From assembly GCF_026153355.1 (NCBI RefSeq), contig NZ_CP110636.1, positions 620,001 to 684,000 on the forward strand: 64,000 nucleotides of DNA, given 5' to 3'. Positions 12,464-20,856 of this stretch are shown here, in pieces. Positions within the stretch are counted from its first letter, which is position 1. Each line of letters starts with the position of its first letter. This stretch comes from Streptomyces endophytica. GTDB taxonomy: Bacteria; Actinomycetota; Actinomycetes; Streptomycetales; Streptomycetaceae. The notes under the pieces are model-generated. The model searched no databases. It was not told where the DNA came from and saw nothing but the letters and a program-made list of their open reading frames with translations. Position numbers and translations under genes: made by a program.

Positions 12464-13795
12464 TCAGCGGTGACTGCCCGCCTTGCGCCGGTCCACGAAG
12501 CGTGACCGGTCGCCGATCGCGGTGGCCCCGTTGATCCCCGCCGGAACCGGCTCCGGCTCCTCCGCCGGCACCCCGTCGACCGTCGTCCCGTCCGCGTCGT
12601 CGGCCGCCGGCGCCAGCACCGTACGGACCACCCTGCGGTAACGCGGCGGCACCATCCGCTCCGCCCAGCGCGGCGCCCGCGGCGTGAAGCGCGGCAGCAG
12701 GAGCAGCACCAGACCCACCGCGCTGAGCAGCACGATGCCCAGCACAATCCACATGCTGGCGTTGTTCGCCGAGTAGGCCACCGCGCCGAACGCGATCAGC
12801 GCCGACCAGAAGTACATGATCAGCACCGCGCGGCTGTGCGAGTGGCCGATCTCCAGCAGCCTGTGGTGCAGGTGCCCGCGGTCCGCGGCGAACGGCGACT
12901 GTCCCTTCCAGGTGCGCCGCACGATGGCCAGGATCAGGTCGGCGACCGGCACCGCGATGACGGTCAGCGGCAGCAGCAGCGGAATGTAGACCGGCACCAT
13001 CGCGTGGGTGGCCTCGCGCAGACCGCCCGCCTTCTGGTTGAGCAGGTCCGGGTCGACCTGGCCGGTCACCGACACCGCGCCGGCCGCCATCACCAGGCCG
13101 ATCAGCATCGATCCGGAGTCGCCCATGAAGATCCGCGCCGGGTGCATGTTGTGCGGCAGGAAGCCCAGGCACATGCCCATCAGGACGACCGAGAACAGCG
13201 TCGCGGGCGCGGCGGCCTCGATGCCGTAGCCGAACCACATCCGGTACGCGTACATGAAGAACGCCGCGGCGGCGATGCACACCATGCCGGAGGCCAGCCC
13301 GTCCAGGCCGTCGACGAAGTTCACCGCGTTGATGGTGATCACGACCAGGGCGACGGTCAGCAGCGTGCCCTGCATCGGCGTGAGCGAGACCGTGCCGACG
13401 CCCGGGATCGGGATCCACAGGATCGTCAGGCCCTGCAGCACCATGACGCCCGCGGCGATCATCTGGCCGCCCAGCTTGACCAGCGCGTCCACGCCCCACT
13501 TGTCGTCGAGCACGCCGAGGATCCAGATCAGCGCGGCGCCGGACAGCAGCGCCCGCGGCTCGTCGGAGTTCTCGAAGACGCTCTTGAGGTTGGTCAGGTG
13601 CGAGGCCACCAGCAGACCGGCGCACAGCCCGCCGAACATGGCGATGCCGCCGAGCCGCGGTGTCGGCTCGCGGTGCACGTCACGCGCGCGGATCTCCGGC
13701 ATCGCGCCGGCCGCGATCGCGAATTTCCGCACCGGCCCGGTCAGCAGATAGGTGATCGCGGCCGTGACGCACAGCGTCAGCAGGTATTCACGCAC
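12464..13795 (-). CDS. MraY/WecA-family undecaprenyl-phosphate sugar-1-phosphate transferase
   Basis: Integral membrane enzyme that transfers a GlcNAc- or related sugar-1-phosphate from a UDP-sugar to undecaprenyl phosphate, the first step of teichoic-acid-type or other cell-wall polymers. About ten hydrophobic segments. Family motifs: HREPTPRLGGIAMF near the N-terminus, NFVDGLDGLA in the middle, GDSGSMLIGL, and the cytoplasmic HLHHRLLEIGHSHSRAV histidine loop. The last 75 or so residues are a hydrophilic tail rich in Asp, Glu and Arg with no known role. GTG start at 13795. 443 residues. It could be specific for GlcNAc (WecA/TagO-like) but the sequence alone does not settle the sugar. Confidence 0.9.
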   Translation of the reverse strand: MREYLLTLCVTAAITYLLTGPVRKFAIAAGAMPEIRARDVHREPTPRLGGIAMFGGLCAGLLVASHLTNLKSVFENSDEPRALLSGAALIWILGVLDDKWGVDALVKLGGQMIAAGVMVLQGLTILWIPIPGVGTVSLTPMQGTLLTVALVVITINAVNFVDGLDGLASGMVCIAAAAFFMYAYRMWFGYGIEAAAPATLFSVVLMGMCLGFLPHNMHPARIFMGDSGSMLIGLVMAAGAVSVTGQVDPDLLNQKAGGLREATHAMVPVYIPLLLPLTVIAVPVADLILAIVRRTWKGQSPFAADRGHLHHRLLEIGHSHSRAVLIMYFWSALIAFGAVAYSANNASMWIVLGIVLLSAVGLVLLLLPRFTPRAPRWAERMVPPRYRRVVRTVLAPAADDADGTTVDGVPAEEPEPVPAGINGATAIGDRSRFVDRRKAGSHR

Positions 13796-13906
13796 GGGCT
13801 GCCCCAGAGGTATAGCTGGCCATCACAGCCCCACACCCTATGCGGGTCCGCCCCCTGGCCGTGAATACAGGAGAAGACGCCGGGTGTCAGCGCGCGGTTC
13901 CGGCCG

Positions 13907-15298
13907 TCACCCGTGGGTGGGATAGGGCGGAAATCGGTGGACCAGGGCGACGATCTCCCGGCGGGCCGTGCCGTCCTCCCGCAGCGCCGCCGCGATCAGC
14001 CCCGCGACCTGCGTCATCTCCGCCTCGGCCATCCCCTGGGTGGTGACCGCGGCGGTGCCCAGCCGCAGCCCCGTACGGCGGGTCGCGGCGCCCTGTGCGC
14101 ACGGCAGCGCGCAGGTGTCCAGCACGATCCCGGCGGCCGCCAGCCGGCCCCGGGCGGTCCGGGCGTCCAGCCCCAGCGGCGTGGGGTCGGCGGTGATCAG
14201 ATGGGTGTCGGTGCCCCCGGTGGTGATCGTCAGGCCCTGGTCGGCGAGCGCCGCGGCGAGCGCCCGGGCATTGGCGACGACCTGACGGACGTACGCGCCG
14301 AACGCCGGGGTGGCGGCCTCCGCGAAGGCGACGGCCTTGGCGGCGACCGCGTTCATCTGCGCACCCCCCTGGGTGAAGGGGAACACCGCACGGTCGATCC
14401 GCTCGGCCAGTTTGGCGCCGCACAGCAGCATCCCGCCGCGCGGCCCGCGCAGCACCTTGTGGGTGGTGCCGCACACCACGTGCGCGTACGGCACGGGGCT
14501 CGGCGCCACTCCCCCGGCGATCAGCCCCATCGGGTGCGCGACGTCCGCGATCAGGTAGGCGCCGGTCTCGTCGGCGATGTCGCGGAAGGCGGCGTAGTCG
14601 AGGTGCCGGGGGTAGGAGATCGAGCCGCAGACGATCGCCTTGGGACGGCGGTCCCGGGCCAGCTCGCGGATCGCGTCGTAGTCCAGCAGTCCGGTCTCCT
14701 CGTCGACGCCGTAGCCGGCGAAGTCGAACCAGCGGCCGGAGAAGTTGGCGGGCGATCCGTGGGTGAGGTGTCCGCCGTGCGGCAGGGACATGGCGAGGAC
14801 GGTGTCTCCGGGGCGCAGCAGGGCGGCGTAGGCGGCCAGAACGGCCGAAGACCCGGAGTGGGCCTGGACGTTGGCGTGTTCGGCGCCGAAAAGGGCCTTG
14901 GCGCGCTCCACGGCGATCCGCTCGGCGAGATCGACGATCTCGCAGCCGCCGTGGTGCCGCGCGCCCGGGTACCCCTCGGCGTACTTGTTGCCCAGCGGGG
15001 AGCCGAGGGCCGCCAGGACCGCCGGTGAGGTGAAGTTCTCCGCGGCGATGAGCTGCAGTCCGTCGCTCTGCCGGGCGCTCTCGCCGAGCAGGACGCCGGC
15101 GATCTCCGGGTCCTGCCGCAGCAGCGCGCCGAAGTCCGGGGCACCGGCGGGGTGTGTGACCCCCTCGCGGGCGGCGGCCCGGGCCCGGTCCTGGAGCGTC
15201 TCGTCGGCGGTGGCGGCAGCGGCCTCGCCGCCGGTCTCAGCGGCCGGCGCGTGCTCGGCCGGGGTCTCGCTGCGGGGTGACGCGGTGGTGGCGGGCAT
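13907..15298 (-). CDS. glyA: Serine hydroxymethyltransferase
   Basis: PLP enzyme interconverting serine and glycine with tetrahydrofolate, feeding one-carbon metabolism. The PLP-binding lysine is in CGTTHKVLRGPRGG; the substrate-binding block LIAAENFTSPAVLAALGSPLGNKYAEGYPG is intact. I use ATG 15298 (GGAG six bases before) giving 463 residues; an open frame extends to 15424 without a better start. The first 45 residues, rich in Ala, Glu and Thr, form an N-terminal extension beyond the usual family length. This looks like the second, longer SHMT type found in Streptomyces rather than the short housekeeping form. Confidence 0.93.
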   Translation of the reverse strand: MPATTASPRSETPAEHAPAAETGGEAAAATADETLQDRARAAAREGVTHPAGAPDFGALLRQDPEIAGVLLGESARQSDGLQLIAAENFTSPAVLAALGSPLGNKYAEGYPGARHHGGCEIVDLAERIAVERAKALFGAEHANVQAHSGSSAVLAAYAALLRPGDTVLAMSLPHGGHLTHGSPANFSGRWFDFAGYGVDEETGLLDYDAIRELARDRRPKAIVCGSISYPRHLDYAAFRDIADETGAYLIADVAHPMGLIAGGVAPSPVPYAHVVCGTTHKVLRGPRGGMLLCGAKLAERIDRAVFPFTQGGAQMNAVAAKAVAFAEAATPAFGAYVRQVVANARALAAALADQGLTITTGGTDTHLITADPTPLGLDARTARGRLAAAGIVLDTCALPCAQGAATRRTGLRLGTAAVTTQGMAEAEMTQVAGLIAAALREDGTARREIVALVHRFPPYPTHG

Positions 15299-15428
15299 GG
15301 CGTGCTCCGGGCCTCGTCGGGACGTAGTCCCAATGTAGGCGCGGCGGCAGGATCGGGCGCGGTGTGCGGGCCGCCCGGGGGCGCGGCCGGCCCGGGGGCC
15401 CGCCACGGCCCGCCGGAGCGGCACCGGG

Positions 15429-16109
15429 TCAGGCGCGCGCGGGGAGCCCGGTGAGGGCGGTGACGACCGGGTCGAGGGCCTGGTTGATCTCGTCGCCGAT
15501 GGAGCGGAAGAACGTGATGGGGGCGCCGTAGGGGTCGTAGACCTCGTCGGACTCCGGGTTGGGCGCGAGCAGCCAGCCGCGCAGCGCGGCGGCCGCGCCG
15601 ACCAGCGCCCGGGCCCGCTCGACCAGCCCGCCGTCCGGCAGGTCCGGGTCGGGTTCGGGCAGCGTGGCGGGGTCTATGGCCCGCACCAGCCGGTTGAACT
15701 CCTTGAGGGTGAAGGTGCGCAGCCCTGCGGAGTGGCCCATCGAGATGACCTGCGCGCGGTGGTCGCGGGTCGCGGTCAGGACCAGGTCGGCGCGGATGAC
15801 GTGCTCGTCGAGGAGTTCCCGGCCGATGAAGCCGGCCGGGTCCGCGCCGTAGTCGGTCAGCACCGTGGCGGCGTGCGCCTCCATCGGGGCGCCCTCATGG
15901 CCCCAGGTGCCGGCGCTCTCCACGATCAGCCCGCCGCAGTGGGCGCCGCCGAGCCGCCGCTCCAGGGCATGGCGGTGCAGCCGCTCGGTGATGGGCGAGC
16001 GGCAGACGTTGCCGGTGCTGACGTGGAGGATCCGGAAAAGGGGCGGAGGAGGTACCGGGGGGTCGGTGTCGTCGCCTGGTCCCGCTATGCCACGCCCCAG
16101 GGGCGCCAT
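15429..16109 (-). CDS. Low-molecular-weight phosphotyrosine phosphatase fold, catalytic Cys replaced by Ser
   Basis: The P-loop reads VSTGNVCRSPITE. In active members it is VC-x-GN-x-CRSP, where the first Cys is the nucleophile; here that position is Ser. The second Cys and the Arg of the anion-binding loop remain, so the protein could still bind phosphate or phosphopeptides without classical catalysis. 226 residues, longer than the usual 150 because of a Pro-rich N-terminal lead and a C-terminal extension ending GDEINQAL. ATG at 16109 overlaps the stop of the preceding gene as TGATG, so the two are translationally coupled. Named as a phosphatase only by fold. Confidence 0.85.
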   Translation of the reverse strand: MAPLGRGIAGPGDDTDPPVPPPPLFRILHVSTGNVCRSPITERLHRHALERRLGGAHCGGLIVESAGTWGHEGAPMEAHAATVLTDYGADPAGFIGRELLDEHVIRADLVLTATRDHRAQVISMGHSAGLRTFTLKEFNRLVRAIDPATLPEPDPDLPDGGLVERARALVGAAAALRGWLLAPNPESDEVYDPYGAPITFFRSIGDEINQALDPVVTALTGLPARA

Positions 16110-16756
16110 CAATTGGCCACCTTGAGCTCGGGTACCACCTTGCGCAGCTCGTCGGCGCCGAGCGCGCCCTCGCGCAGCAGCACCGGGATCTTGCCGGTGA
16201 CGTCGACGATCGAGGACGGCACGGCGGCGGGCGTCGGGCCGCCGTCGAGGTAGACCGACACCGCGTCGCCCAGCATCTCCTGTGCGGCGTCGCAGTCCTG
16301 CGGGGAGGGGTGGCCGGTGAGGTTGGCGCTGGAGACGGCCATCGGGCCGACGTCGGTCAGCAGCTCGATCGCGACCGGGTGCAGCGGCATACGGACCGCG
16401 ACCGTGCCGCCGGTCTCGCCGAGGTCCCAGGTCAGCGACGGCTGGTGCCGGGCGACGAGGGTGAGCGCGCCGGGCCAGAAGGCGTCGACGAGCTCCCAGG
16501 CCAGCTCGGAGAAGTCGGTGACCAGGCCGTGCAGCGTGTTGGGCGAGCCGACGAGGACCGGGGAGGGCATTCCGCGGCCGCGGCCCTTGGCCTCCAGCAG
16601 GTCGCCCACGGCCTCCGCGCTGAAGGCGTCCGCGCCGATGCCGTAGACGGTGTCGGTCGGCAGCACGACCAGCTCACCGCGGCGGACGGCCGAGGCGGCC
16701 TCACGCAGACCGGTCGCGCGGTCGGTCGCGTCGCTGCAGTCGTATCGCCGTGCCAT
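16109..16756 (-). CDS. L-threonylcarbamoyladenylate synthase (Sua5/YrdC/YciO family)
   Basis: Makes threonylcarbamoyl-AMP from threonine, bicarbonate and ATP for the t6A modification of tRNAs that read ANN codons. The YrdC fold is clear: GELVVLPTDTVYGIGADAF, KGRGRGMPSPVLVG, WPGALTLV, VAVRMPLHPVAIELL and SSANLTGHPS. 215 residues, the short TsaC-like form with no Sua5 C-terminal domain. Strong ribosome site GGAGG seven bases before the ATG. Lies between prmC and the phosphatase-fold gene in one minus-strand run. Confidence 0.94.
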   Translation of the reverse strand: MARRYDCSDATDRATGLREAASAVRRGELVVLPTDTVYGIGADAFSAEAVGDLLEAKGRGRGMPSPVLVGSPNTLHGLVTDFSELAWELVDAFWPGALTLVARHQPSLTWDLGETGGTVAVRMPLHPVAIELLTDVGPMAVSSANLTGHPSPQDCDAAQEMLGDAVSVYLDGGPTPAAVPSSIVDVTGKIPVLLREGALGADELRKVVPELKVAN

Positions 16757-16808
16757 TAGCGGTCCTCCTGGTGCCGAACGGTTGGGGGGTTCATCAAGGC
16801 GGTGGGCG

Positions 16809-17654
16809 TCATGGCATCGCCCGGCGCGCGGTGGCGAAACGGGGCCTGTTGTTGAGGTCGGGGTGGTCGGCCGCGTCGGCCCAGCCCCGCTCCTCGGTGA
16901 AGATCCACGGCACCTGCCCGCCCTGGGTGTCCGCGTGCTCGATGACGACCACGCCGCCGGGCCGCAGCAGGCGGTGTGCGGTCCGCTCGATGCCGCGGAT
17001 GGTGTCCAGGCCGTCCTGGCCCGAGAACAGCGCGAGCTCGGGGTCGTGGTCGCGTGCCTCGGGTGCGACGTACTCCCACTCGGTCAGCGGGATGTACGGC
17101 GGGTTGGAGACGACCAGGTCGACCTGGCCGTCCAGCTCGGGAAGCGCGGTCAGCGCGTCGCCGTGATGGAGAACGACGCGGGACCCCTCGACGTTCTTGC
17201 TGGCGTAGGCCAGGGCCTCCTCGGACAGCTCCACGGCGTGCACCCGGGAGCGCGGCACCTCCTGGGCCAGGGCGAGTGCGATCGCCCCGGAGCCGGTGCA
17301 CAGGTCGACGATGAGCGGCTCGACGACGTCCATGGCCCGCACGGCGTCTATCGCCCAGCCGACCACCGACTCGGTCTCCGGCCGGGGCACGAACACCCCT
17401 GGCCCGACGTGGAGTTCGAGGTAGCGGAAGAAGGCCCGGCCGGTGATGTGCTGGAGCGGCTCACGGGCCTCGCGGCGGGCGACGGCCTCCCAGTAGCGGG
17501 CGTCGAAGTCCGCGTCGGGGACCGTGTGCAGCTGGCTCCGCTTGACGCCGTGCACGTGTGCGGCGAGCTCCTCGGCGTCGAAGCGGGGTGAGGGCACGCC
17601 GGCGTCGGCCAGCCGCTGGGTGGCCTGGGCCACCTCGGCGAGCAGCAGGTTCAC
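16809..17654 (-). CDS. prmC: Release-factor glutamine N5-methyltransferase
   Basis: Methylates the Gln of the GGQ motif of RF1 and RF2 with S-adenosylmethionine. The SAM-binding motif is VDLCTGSGAIALALA and the signature active-site loop is VVSNPPYIP. N-terminal helical domain (residues 1-75) contacts the release factor. 281 residues. GTG start at 17654 with GGAGG six bases before. It follows prfA, its substrate's gene, by 36 bases, so enzyme and substrate are co-expressed. Confidence 0.96.
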   Translation of the reverse strand: MNLLLAEVAQATQRLADAGVPSPRFDAEELAAHVHGVKRSQLHTVPDADFDARYWEAVARREAREPLQHITGRAFFRYLELHVGPGVFVPRPETESVVGWAIDAVRAMDVVEPLIVDLCTGSGAIALALAQEVPRSRVHAVELSEEALAYASKNVEGSRVVLHHGDALTALPELDGQVDLVVSNPPYIPLTEWEYVAPEARDHDPELALFSGQDGLDTIRGIERTAHRLLRPGGVVVIEHADTQGGQVPWIFTEERGWADAADHPDLNNRPRFATARRAMP

Positions 17655-17690
17655 GGGGGTCCTCCAGCCGTGCGGACGGGTCGAGCGGGC

Positions 17691-18770
17691 TTACTGGGCG
17701 GCGGCGAGCTTGGCGGCCGAATCGGCGTCGACGCACGCCTGGATGACCGGGTCGAGCTCGCCGTCGAGCACCTGGTCCAAGTTGTACGCCTTGAAGCCGA
17801 CGCGGTGGTCCGAAATGCGGTTTTCGGGGAAGTTGTACGTGCGGATGCGCTCGGAGCGGTCGACCGTGCGGACCTGGCTGCGCCGGGCGTCCGACGCCTC
17901 GCGCTCGGCCTCCTCCTGGGCGGCGGCCAGCAGCCGGGAGCGCAGGATGCGCATCGCCTGCTCCTTGTTCTGGAGCTGGCTCTTCTCGTTCTGGCAGGAG
18001 ACGACGATGCCGGTGGGCAGGTGGGTGATGCGCACCGCGGAGTCGGTGGTGTTGACGGACTGGCCGCCGGGCCCGGACGAGCGGTAGACGTCGATCCGCA
18101 GGTCGTTGGCAACGATCTCGACCTCGACCTCCTCGGCCTCGGGCGTGACCAGCACGCCGGCCGCGGAGGTGTGGATCCGGCCCTGCGACTCGGTGGCGGG
18201 CACGCGCTGGACGCGGTGCACCCCGCCCTCGTACTTCAGCCGCGCCCAGACGCCCTGGCCGGGCTCGACCGCACCGTTGCCGCCCTTGGTCTTCACGGCG
18301 ACCTGGACGTCCTTGTAGCCGCCGAGGTCGGACTCGTTGGCGTCGAGGATCTCGGTCTTCCAGCCGACCCGCTCGGCGTAGCGCAGGTACATCCGCAGCA
18401 GGTCGCCGGCGAACAGCGCGGACTCCTCGCCGCCCTCGCCGGCCTTGACCTCAAGGATGACGTCCTTGTCGTCGCTCGGGTCGCGCGGGACGAGCAGCAG
18501 CCGCAGCTTCTCGGTCAGCTCCTCGCGGCGGGCGTCGAGCTCCTTGACCTCGTCGGCGAAGTCCGGGTCGTCCGCCGCGAGTTCACGGGCGGTCTCGATG
18601 TCCTCGCCGGTCTGCTTCCAGTCGCGGTACGTCGCGATGATCGGGGTCAGCTCGGCGTAGCGCTTGTTGAGCCGCATGGCTTCGCGCTGGTCGGCGTGGA
18701 CCGCGGGGTCGGCCAGCCGCTTTTCGAGATCGGCGTGCTCACCGATCAGTTCTTCGACCGCCTCGAACAT
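17691..18770 (-). CDS. prfA: Peptide chain release factor 1
   Basis: Reads UAA and UAG and triggers peptide release. The stop-codon recognition motif PAT (in [14 protein letters not shown]) identifies RF1 rather than RF2, and [18 protein letters not shown] (about residue 230) holds the GGQ that enters the peptidyl-transferase centre. 359 residues, full length. Upstream is rpmE with its own terminator, so prfA is likely to have a separate promoter in the 122-base gap, or to depend on read-through. Confidence 0.98.
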   Translation of the reverse strand: MFEAVEELIGEHADLEKRLADPAVHADQREAMRLNKRYAELTPIIATYRDWKQTGEDIETARELAADDPDFADEVKELDARREELTEKLRLLLVPRDPSDDKDVILEVKAGEGGEESALFAGDLLRMYLRYAERVGWKTEILDANESDLGGYKDVQVAVKTKGGNGAVEPGQGVWARLKYEGGVHRVQRVPATESQGRIHTSAAGVLVTPEAEEVEVEIVANDLRIDVYRSSGPGGQSVNTTDSAVRITHLPTGIVVSCQNEKSQLQNKEQAMRILRSRLLAAAQEEAEREASDARRSQVRTVDRSERIRTYNFPENRISDHRVGFKAYNLDQVLDGELDPVIQACVDADSAAKLAAAQ

Positions 18771-18832
18771 CGTGGGGTTCCTCTGCTGGCTGGCTGACTG
18801 TCTCTACCCGGGGGGGGCGTCCCCCGCCAAAA

Positions 18833-18884
18833 AAGGCGCCGGTCCGGCCACCCCTGGACAGGGGCGACCGGAGACCGGCGCCTT
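18833..18884 (-). terminator. Intrinsic terminator after rpmE
   Basis: On the minus strand AAGGCGCCGGT pairs with ACCGGCGCC and is followed by six T residues. Arms lie at 18874-18884 and 18833-18843. It begins nine bases past the rpmE stop. A rare example here of a terminator with a proper T-run. Confidence 0.88.
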
Positions 18885-18892
18885 GTGGGTCG

Positions 18893-19117
18893 CTACTTCT
18901 TGGCGGACCCGGCGTTCTTGCCGAAGCGGGCCTCGAAGCGGGCCACACGACCGCCCGTGTCCAGGATCTTCTGCTTACCGGTGTAGAACGGGTGGCACTC
19001 GGAGCAGATGTCGGCGCGGATGCTGCCGCCGGCAACGGTGCTGCGGGTGGTGAAGGACGCGCCACAGGTGCAGCTGACCTGGGTCTCGACGTACTCCGGG
19101 TGGATGTCGCGCTTCAA
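18893..19117 (-). CDS. rpmE: 50S ribosomal protein L31, zinc-binding type
   Basis: 74-residue large-subunit protein. Four cysteines suitable for zinc binding are in SCTCGASF and DICSECHPF, marking the zinc-containing C+ form used under zinc-replete conditions; the C- paralogue is not in this window. The only good start is TTG at 19117 with AGGAG before it, giving [13 protein letters not shown]. It has its own intrinsic terminator and lies 174 bases from the LCP gene. Confidence 0.96.
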   Translation of the reverse strand: MKRDIHPEYVETQVSCTCGASFTTRSTVAGGSIRADICSECHPFYTGKQKILDTGGRVARFEARFGKNAGSAKK

Positions 19118-19251
19118 GGGATTCTCCTAGGTTCGGGAGTGCACCGGGTCGTGTCGCGGGTTGCGTCACGTGAACCGGGGCCGACGGTCCAGTCTGCCAG
19201 GACTAGCCGTATCTCCCAAAACCGGGGTACCTGCGCAACTATTCCCCGCCC

Positions 19252-19280
19252 GGTTCCGGGGCCGCGCGGACCCCGGAACC
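19252..19280 (-). terminator. Hairpin after the LCP gene
   Basis: GGTTCCGGGG (19252-19261) and CCCCGGAACC (19271-19280) are perfect complements, starting 12 bases past the stop of the LCP gene on the minus strand. No T-run. Confidence 0.7.
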
Positions 19281-19291
19281 ACGCCCTCCGG

Positions 19292-20419
19292 CTACTTCAC
19301 GTACTTGCCCGTGCCGCCCTGGTCACCGGCCGAGCCCTTGATCGCGGACTTCGGGATGTCCCGGTCGTTGCGCAGCGCGTCCCAGACCTTCTTGCCCTGC
19401 CGGGTCAGCGGCACCACGCGGTCGGGGTTGGCGGTGTCGTAGGTCACCGGCAGCGTCACCATGTCGATGTTCTCGGACCCGATGGAGCCCAGGCTCTTGG
19501 CCAGGCCGGTCAGTTCACTGACCGAGTTGAGGTCGGTGTCGGTGGTGATGGCCTTGGTGGCCGTGTCGGCGACGTCGTAGAGCTTGGTGGGGTTGGTGAG
19601 CACGCCGACGTTCTTGACCTGGTTCATCAGGGCCTTCAGGAACGTCTGCTGGAGCTGGATGCGGCCCAGGTCGCTGCCGTCACCGCCGGGCACGCCGTGC
19701 CGGGTGCGGACCAGGCCGAGCGACTGCTCGCCGTCGAGCGTGTGGTGGCCGGGCTGCAGGTGCAGGTGGCTGTTGCGGTCGTTGATCGCCTTGGTGGTGG
19801 TGATGTCGACGCCGCCCAGCGCGTCGATGAGCTTCTTGAAGCCGGTGAAGTCGACCTCGATGAAGTGGTCCATCCGGATCCCGCTGATCGACTCGACGGT
19901 CTTCACGGCGCACGCCGGGCCGCCGACCTCGAAGGCGGTGTTGAACATCGCCCGCTGCTCACCGGGGACGTTCTTGCCGTCCTTGGTGGTGCAGTCGGGC
20001 CGGCTGATCAGGGTGTCCCGGGGGATGCTGACGACGCTGGCCTTCTTGTGGCCCTTGAAGACGTGCACGACCATCGCGGTGTCCGACCGCGCGCCGCCCT
20101 CGTCCTTGCCGTACTCGCCGTTCTTGCCGGCCCGGGAGTCGGAGCCCATCACGAGGATGTCCATCGAGCCGTCGTCGACGTTCTGGGGCCGGTCGTGGCC
20201 GAGGGCGGCGTTGATGTCGACGCCCTTCAGATTGCCGTTGAGCTTGAAGTAGACGTAGCCGAGTCCGGCACCACCGAGCAGTACGACGCTGACCAGCGCG
20301 CACAGCGTGATGGTGAGTGCCCGGCGGCGCCGGGTCGGGCCCTTTCGCCGACGGCCCGTGGCACGTATGCCGCGGGCACGGCTTTCGGCCGTCGTCACGG
20401 TCCCGCTGCTGTCCGCCAT
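19292..20419 (-). CDS. LytR-CpsA-Psr (LCP) family cell-wall glycopolymer ligase
   Basis: Membrane-anchored enzyme that attaches teichoic-acid-type or other polymers from undecaprenyl carriers to peptidoglycan. A basic cytoplasmic N-terminus (RRRKGPTRRRR) precedes one membrane helix at about residues 33-55, then an extracytoplasmic LCP domain. Family residues: MDILVMGSDSR, GARSDTAMVVH, VVSIPRDT, LDGEQSLGLVRTRH and GSDLGRIQLQQTFLKA, which include the Arg and Asp residues binding the pyrophosphate and Mg2+. 375 residues. Functionally linked to the MraY/WecA-type transferase 6 kb away, which would make the lipid-linked substrate. Confidence 0.93.
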   Translation of the reverse strand: MADSSGTVTTAESRARGIRATGRRRKGPTRRRRALTITLCALVSVVLLGGAGLGYVYFKLNGNLKGVDINAALGHDRPQNVDDGSMDILVMGSDSRAGKNGEYGKDEGGARSDTAMVVHVFKGHKKASVVSIPRDTLISRPDCTTKDGKNVPGEQRAMFNTAFEVGGPACAVKTVESISGIRMDHFIEVDFTGFKKLIDALGGVDITTTKAINDRNSHLHLQPGHHTLDGEQSLGLVRTRHGVPGGDGSDLGRIQLQQTFLKALMNQVKNVGVLTNPTKLYDVADTATKAITTDTDLNSVSELTGLAKSLGSIGSENIDMVTLPVTYDTANPDRVVPLTRQGKKVWDALRNDRDIPKSAIKGSAGDQGGTGKYVK

Positions 20420-20856
20420 CTGCTCCTCAGTCCTTGTTCGCGTCGCTACCCCTCGCCGTCACCGTGCTGCTTGCTGTCACGGCCCGTCGCGCCCTGTCAG
20501 ACGGGAGGCTGACGGGAAGGGTTGCACAGCAAGTGATGAGCGAATTCTTAGAAATCGCCACCGGCGGTGTCCGGCCGTGCGCCGGCTCCGCCGTCCTCAC
20601 CTGGCCTTTCGTCCCGGTTTCCGTTCTGGCCGGAACGTTGCCTCCGGCGGCGATCTGTGCGGAACGTCTCAGATCGGGCACTTCGCCGGCTCTCCGCTCG
20701 CGGCGCGGGTCACAGCTCACCGGCCGCGGCGCCGGCCCGGGGCCGCCGGCCCGGGGCCGCCGGCACCGGACGCCGTTCGGGCCACCCAGCACAACGCCCC
20801 CCTCACCCGTAAGGGCGAGGGGGGCGGTGCGGACGGCGCCGGAGCGCTCCGGGGCG
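20420..20856. other. Intergenic region between the LCP gene and rho
   Basis: 437 bases without a gene. It would hold the LCP promoter, for which I see no convincing box, and the rho terminator. At about 20730-20765 the 15-mer GCCGGCCCGGGGCCG occurs twice in tandem. The segment 20530-20560 is AT-richer than its surroundings. Confidence 0.6.
20796..20825 (-). terminator. Hairpin after rho
   Basis: GCCCCCCTC (20796-20804) and GAGGGGGGC (20817-20825) pair around a 12-base loop; it lies 31 bases past the rho stop on the minus strand. Confidence 0.75.
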
